Assembly: GCF_036669915.1 (NCBI RefSeq)
Contig: NC_089317.1
Location: forward strand, 310,001 to 374,000
Length of the DNA: 64,000 nt
DNA from: Pocillopora verrucosa
Lineage: Eukaryota; Cnidaria; Anthozoa; Scleractinia; Pocilloporidae
Direction of reading: 5' to 3'
In this document: in pieces, positions 59,501 through 64,000 of the stretch
Layout: every line of letters begins with the position of its first letter
Position numbering within the stretch: position 1 is the first letter of the stretch
The notes under the pieces: generated by a model
Told to the model about the DNA's origin: nothing
Seen by the model: only the letters and a program-made list of their open reading frames with translations
Databases searched by the model: none
Position numbers and translations under genes: made by a program

Positions 59501-62500
59501 AAGCTGAGGATGTTATAATGCTCAATTGAATTTGAGATATTTTTTACATTTTCTTTCAAGGAAAACAAGAGGAATAGATCTGTAATAAAATTAAGGAAAA
59601 TTAAGGGTAGGGATATGATTGCAAGCCATACTCTATTCGTCCCTGACTGCTTCATAATTCTGAGTGATTTGATTAAAAAGAAGGGCCTTCAAGGTTTTGC
59701 AAGTACAGATGATTTTTACGTATGCATGTAACCAAGCTGTCAATAACTGGTGTTAAAGATTCTTTCCAAAGACATAAGTAAATATATATGTCCTGGAAAA
59801 TGCACATTGGTGTCTGATTAAGGGAAGGAAGGCAGTTTTTTTTCAGAGTTTTCACAGGTTAAGAGAAACCATGGGTTTTGCAACAAAAGGATATGAGTAA
59901 GTCCACTGATTTAAGCCATTAACTAAAATTCTGATTCCACTTCTGTTCACATGTTCAAAAAATTACCATTTAAAACTTTAATTGAGAAGTAGGTTCATGT
60001 CTATTTAATTGCAACCTTCATTTTCAATTTAACCCTTTTACTACCATGAGTGATCAAGACAAAATTTCTCCTTGCAATATCATTACAATATCAAGCAATC
60101 AAGTGATGAGGATAAAGAAAAATATAAATTAGGGGATTATCAGTTGATCCAATACCAAATTTTCCAAACTAACAAACTAAGAATTGTATGGCAGACAGTA
60201 AGGAGAATTACTAAATTATGAATGAGATAATTGGGAGTGAAAGGGTTAACTCAAAATTGACAGGGGTTGGTGGGAGAGGTGGGGTGATTTCAGAGGCTGA
60301 AATAAAACTTTGAAAAAGTATTGAAGCCTAATCTCATTATAATTTTTTTGGGGTGGGATTCATTGTTTAAAAAGTCATGTCTCAAGAATATTCCACAAAG
60401 CTGTGATTACTTTCATTAAAGCAGAGAGATCTTTGGTTTTTTCCTCCATTCTCTGACAAATCTCGTGGAGATAAAAGGTCAACAATTCACACTGAGCACA
60501 GTAACTCATGAGTGTCACTATGGAAACAAAGGCCTCCACAAAAAAGCCAAGTACAATGAATGAAACTGCTATCCGCTGGCCACTATCAGGAAAAAAATAA
60601 AGACATCTTTCATCGCTTATTACCATACTAACAAAATTTCAACTAAGAATACTTAGTGCTTGCTAATTTTGGCCTGTATTGCAGTAAAATCGATCTCTTT
60701 ATTTCTTCCATTTTTTTATTTTTTTGCGTTTAAATTCTTATTTAATAAGTCAAAACTTATGGTAAAGCCTGAGGCAGGAGTTGGACATTTTTCACTGTTT
60801 TGGTCAGCTCAATGTGGACTTAAACAAGTCTTTTACTATTGTGATTAATTACCACTGAGTTTGACTATTGCAAACCACTGATACTCTTTGATACCCTTAC
60901 GTCTAAAAGTGATGTAATGAGCAATTTCCCATTTTTTTTTTAAGGGGGCAAATCACTTAGCCAGGAGGCCACATGACTTGGGGTGACATGACAAAGGGGC
61001 ATATTTACCTAAGATTACAAGTTTCCCTTTTAAAGTGGCATGCAGCATCAAGTGAATATTGTGCAAGTAAATTGCCATAAATTACAGTTATTTAATTTTA
61101 AGCCAGACTAACCTTGAATTGAGACTGAATCCTGTCACTGAGGTTTTCTTAAAGACATGAAGAAACAACATTTCAACGGCACTATCAGCAATTGCCAACA
61201 TCACCAAGCTCAAGAAAAAAATTCTGCAAAAATGAAATAAAAGTCTTAATTTACTCATAATTTTTCAAATAAAAAATATAACATCATGCATTTGCAAAAT
61301 CTATTGCACAAATTACCTTAACCTTGAAACAATCTTCCTAGGAATGGAACTAAGCAAAAAAACCTTGGGAAAGGAAACAAAATAATTAATAAAAACATCC
61401 TTAACAATACTTCTAAGGTTATTTGTTAGACTACTGGGGGCCGGGGCCTGATGTGTTTATCACAAGACTCACTCTTGCAGTTCCTTCTGCATAGAGCCTG
61501 CAGTTCATCAAGAAGGGAGGTTCTGCTTCGTAGCTGGAAAATTCATAAATCTCTGATCCATAATGAACATCCTAAATTAAACTTTTCCCTCCCAGTATAG
61601 AGACAAATGAGTAATTTCTACAAATCAAAGTTCAGAAGGGGGGGAGGGGGAAGGGGGAAGGGGGAAGGGGGAAGGGGGAAGGGGGAAGGGGGAAGGGGGA
61701 AGGGGGAATAGGGGAAGGGGGAAGGGGGAAGGGGGAATAGGGGAAGGGGCAAGGGGAAAGGGGGAAGGGGAAAGGGGGAAGGGGGATACTTGAGCCAATT
61801 TATTGTCTATTCTTTGGCCAACTATAGACCACATTTTAGTCATATTTGGTAATACAGTAGCAACTTTTACCAGGAAATCTTCCCATTTTCAAATCCCTTT
61901 ATACCAGAATTTTCTTATCCCAAAATCCCAAAAATGTGCCACCCCATTCTAGTAACTATATAAATGCAACCCCATCATAGTCAATCCAGTTGTGAAAATA
62001 TGACCCCATCCATGCAGTGGCACATCTACATTAGCCCATTACTAAGTATTCCCTCTCCCCCTCCCCCAACTGGAGCCCTGCTCCCCCTGCTCCATCACAT
62101 TCCTCACTTTTGCCTGAATTGTGGACCTGTTTAAGTTGAGCCTATAAAATGTTGGGAATGTTAAATATTTTTATGCTACCTTATACCTTTTCTACCAAAG
62201 CACTGAGATCCTCGTTGTCTTGAATTCTAAACAAGTAAAACCCAGTCAAAACTGCCATGAAGTGGAGGAGATGTGGCATCACATACTCTGTTAGTAAATG
62301 TTTACATTTTTTGAAAGCAGCTGGTTTCCAATCACCTGACTTTGAAGTTGCCTGAATAAAAACATTGGTAACTGAAGGAAAAACTGAAGAGCTAATGTTC
62401 TTCCCCATAGTTTGGGAAGTAACACCACTTTGAACCATAAGATTCTTATTTATTCTGTTTAGGTCCAGAGAGAAAGTGTGCGTTGCTTTTGTTCCACCAA

Positions 62501-63586
62501 AGGAATTTCCGTCAGGTTTTATCAAGCTTCTCTGGTCATGCTGTGATTGCTTGGTGCCTTGAGATGTTTCTGGAACCTTGGAGGTCTACATTACACACAT
62601 TGAGAGAAGACAAAAAAATCTTATCCAACATATTGATGACTTTAGTTTGGTGACATGTGCAAGCTTGTCATATTTTGTTTGATCTTATCATGCATTAGAC
62701 TTACTATGAAAACTCTGATTGGTCAAGAGCATACAGTCAATATACAATAGCATGTGAAGTTGATATGATAACCCAATATCTGTTGCAGATATTGGGTTAT
62801 CATGTTGAGTTGAAAGTCTGCCTAGTTTTCAAGCCCCTTGTCTGTGTAGTGCTCTTCAACTTTTGCAAACTCAGAGGAAAGTGTCTTCTTTTGCAGATTG
62901 TTTAAAAATGTATAACAAAACAATTATTGATTTTTGGTTTTCACATGATATCATGAATTATCAAATCTTGTGTCTGTGTTATTTGCCTCAGCCTAATCAG
63001 ATATTACTCAGACCTCAGCATTGATAATTCATGATATTATGCTCAACCTCATCCAGTAATTGCATAATATCAAGGTCCTTAATGCCCACAAAGGAAACTC
63101 ATGGGTCCATTCTTGATTAACAGATAGCTTTGGTATTTGCACCAAAGGGAAAGCACAGAACATACTTCTTTGGTTGAAAACTAACAATATTCACAATTAT
63201 GGTATTTTAAAAAGCTTCATAAACATTAGCTAGTATCTTGTAAACTCTAACCCAACAATACTATGGATAGAATTTTTCTTTGAAGGAGGGAGATTTTTAG
63301 AGAGTTAAAGCTATAGACAGAGTGCATATTACAGAGAGAGGGGGTGGGGGGGGGGGGGGACTGACAGAGCATGTAAGGTAAACATTTTTTTTACTTCAAA
63401 TACACAGAATTAATGTACCTTATTGCTACTGACATCTAGCCCAAGGTTGCAGGATATAAGATGTGAGGCATAGGTAAAGATGATCAAGCAAAAAAACAAA
63501 AATGTGTAGAAAATGTTAACCACTTTCCAGAATGAACATCTTTGACGATAAGCCATTGAGCGAGAGCCAAATGGTCGCCAAGCAAC
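56577..63586 (-). CDS. Gustatory-receptor-like seven-helix membrane protein (GRL), 5' end open
   Basis: Exons in order: 63586-63419, 62585-62187, 61533-61469, 61349-61317, 61223-61113, 60582-60411, 59483-59384, 58476-58361, 57635-57504, 56699-56577. They sum to 472 codons plus stop in one frame. Seven hydrophobic segments are visible: FYTFLFFCLIIFTYA, HLLHFMAVLTGFYLF, FFLSLVMLAIADSAVEMLFL, VSFIVLGFFVEAFVSIVTL, IIASLIVLCYLKITVA, LLAPLLSFSFIMIPFIVV and SATVILIMFGLLVLI. Between helices 6 and 7 is AARFSAVAQKF...LNVRVFGYPSATQLDQDSFILFT, a region I associate with the gustatory-receptor-like family of cnidarians and other invertebrates, kin of insect gustatory receptors. Ligand and role are unknown. 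The exon 3 donor and exon 4 acceptor are uncertain: GTGAGT after 61473 is the stronger donor but breaks the frame. The first listed exon begins at an acceptor, so the start codon probably lies beyond 64000; an internal Met at 63556-63554 is the alternative. Confidence 0.7.
57735..58055 (+). repeat. SINE-like tRNA-derived repeat, family 2, most complete copy
   Basis: Head GTGATGGTCTGATGGTTAAG (A-box-like) and GGGTTGGAGTCTCGCC (B-box-like). The body has GCGTTGTGTTCTTGGGCAAA, AGGAGTATGAGTGGTGACTG, a G-run at 57931-57942 and CTTGCAATGGACTAACATCC. It is homologous to the minus-strand copies at 24373-24530 and 24650-24866, and lies in an intron of the GRL gene. Confidence 0.7.
58701..58911 (-). mobile_element. 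CCCTTT-family MITE, type B, reverse
   Basis: TTTACCCTTTTACTCCCAAG at the left and GGATGTTAAAGGGTTA at the right, with CTGATTGTTAATTCTCCCCT, AGATCAAGATAACAACTTCT and GTTTGAGTATTCTCATTACC inside. GRL intron. Confidence 0.8.
60029..60249 (+). mobile_element. CCCTTT-family MITE, type A, full length
   Basis: TTAACCCTTTTACTACCATG at the left and TTGGGAGTGAAAGGGTTAA at the right, complete internal sequence. GRL intron. Confidence 0.85.
61637..61786 (+). repeat. G-rich tandem repeat (GGGGGAA unit)
   Basis: About 20 units of GGGGGAA or GGGGAAA cover 150 bp with almost no pyrimidine on the plus strand. The GRL transcript would carry the C/T-rich strand. Enough G-runs are present for several G-quadruplexes. 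Confidence 0.9.
62765..62803. repeat. Perfect 18-bp inverted repeat with 3-nt loop
   Basis: ATGATAACCCAATATCTG at 62765-62782, loop TTG, then its exact reverse complement at 62786-62803. It sits at one side of a longer repetitive foldback region (about 62700-63070) in the first visible intron of the GRL gene. Confidence 0.85.
62920..63070. repeat. Foldback repeat with GATATCATGAATTATCAA arms
   Basis: GATATCATGAATTATCAA at about 62947-62964 pairs with TTGATAATTCATGATATT at about 63022-63039 with a single mismatch. The arms extend outward with weaker pairing to the AATTATTGA and CAGTAATTG flanks. Confidence 0.65.
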
Positions 63587-64000
63587 CTGAGAAATATAAT
63601 TGATTCATTTTTAAGAAATCAAAGTAAATGTTCAAATTATTAACTTACATGTAAAATGTGTTGGATAATTTGCATTGTATGCTGGAAGCAATACAATATT
63701 ACAATCATAACAAAAAATGTTGCAGCACAATACAGAAAGGTTTTTTAATAACTGTCAAAAATATACTGCTAACCCTTTAACTCCCATGAGTGACCAAAAC
63801 AGAGTTTCTCCTTACAATACCAATAAAATATCAACCAAATAAGTGATGAGAATAAAGAAAAATATCAGTTTGGGGATAATTAGTTGATCCAATACTAAAT
63901 TCTCTGAATTAACATTATAAGAATTGTATGGTTGACAGTAAGGAGAATAAAAAAATTGATCTGGGAGTTAAAGGGTTAAAATATGTTTACTGTGTTATGA
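63587..64000. other. Upstream intron of the GRL gene, to the window edge
   Basis: After the acceptor at 63587-63588 (minus strand) no further GRL exon is seen. Most of the right half is the MITE at 63770-63979. Confidence 0.4.
63770..63979 (+). mobile_element. CCCTTT-family MITE, type A, full length
   Basis: TAACCCTTTAACTCCCATGA at the left and CTGGGAGTTAAAGGGTTAA at the right, complete internal sequence, next to the window end. Confidence 0.85.

Noticed and set aside
61625-61843. Pro/Phe/Leu-rich minus-strand frame
   Set aside because: Pure translation of the GGGGGAA tandem repeat.

Overview
This is animal nuclear DNA. Genes are split into many short exons with GT-AG introns, the base composition is AT-rich, and introns are littered with short non-autonomous transposons, tRNA-derived SINE-like repeats and microsatellites. 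The proteins are clearly metazoan: two glypicans, RNF168, PELP1 and COG3. The repeat families (especially the one ending in CCCTTTAACTCCCA) and a gustatory-receptor-like gene point to a cnidarian, most likely a stony coral. That taxonomic call is inference from sequence texture and recalled repeat families. I see no CRISPR array, bacterial operon, plasmid or viral gene.

Layout, left to right. 1-6440 is upstream flank with no recognised gene. 6441-16995 (+) is a glypican of the GPC1/2/4/6 class in six coding exons, with an apparent one-base loss in exon 3. 21518-27933 (-) is a second glypican, of the GPC3/5 class, in seven exons, tail-to-tail with the first. 29676-30041 (-) is a small intronless Lys/Glu-rich ORF of unknown function. 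30529-33402 (+) is an RNF168-type RING ubiquitin ligase in five exons, preceded by three E2F-like sites. 34133-42791 (-) is a PELP1/RIX1-type ribosome-biogenesis protein in 20 exons, tail-to-tail with RNF168. 42877-54800 (+) is COG3, a subunit of the conserved oligomeric Golgi complex, in 25 exons. It diverges from PELP1 across only 85 bp. 56577-63586 (-) is a seven-helix gustatory-receptor-like membrane protein in about ten exons; its 5' end probably lies beyond the right edge.

Exon boundaries were assigned by hand, from splice dinucleotides, reading-phase continuity and resemblance to the human families. For COG3 (789 aa), PELP1 (827 aa), RNF168 (365 aa) and glypican B (571 aa) the exon lengths add up to an intact frame. 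Glypican A closes only if one base is added in exon 3 (then 579 aa).

The genes do not form an operon or a single pathway. The two glypicans are the only related neighbours. Both classes also lie side by side in vertebrates (GPC3-GPC4 and GPC5-GPC6), so the pair may be a linkage older than the cnidarian-bilaterian split. The remaining genes are housekeeping functions (DNA-damage ubiquitin signalling, 60S ribosome maturation, Golgi tethering) arranged as convergent and divergent pairs.
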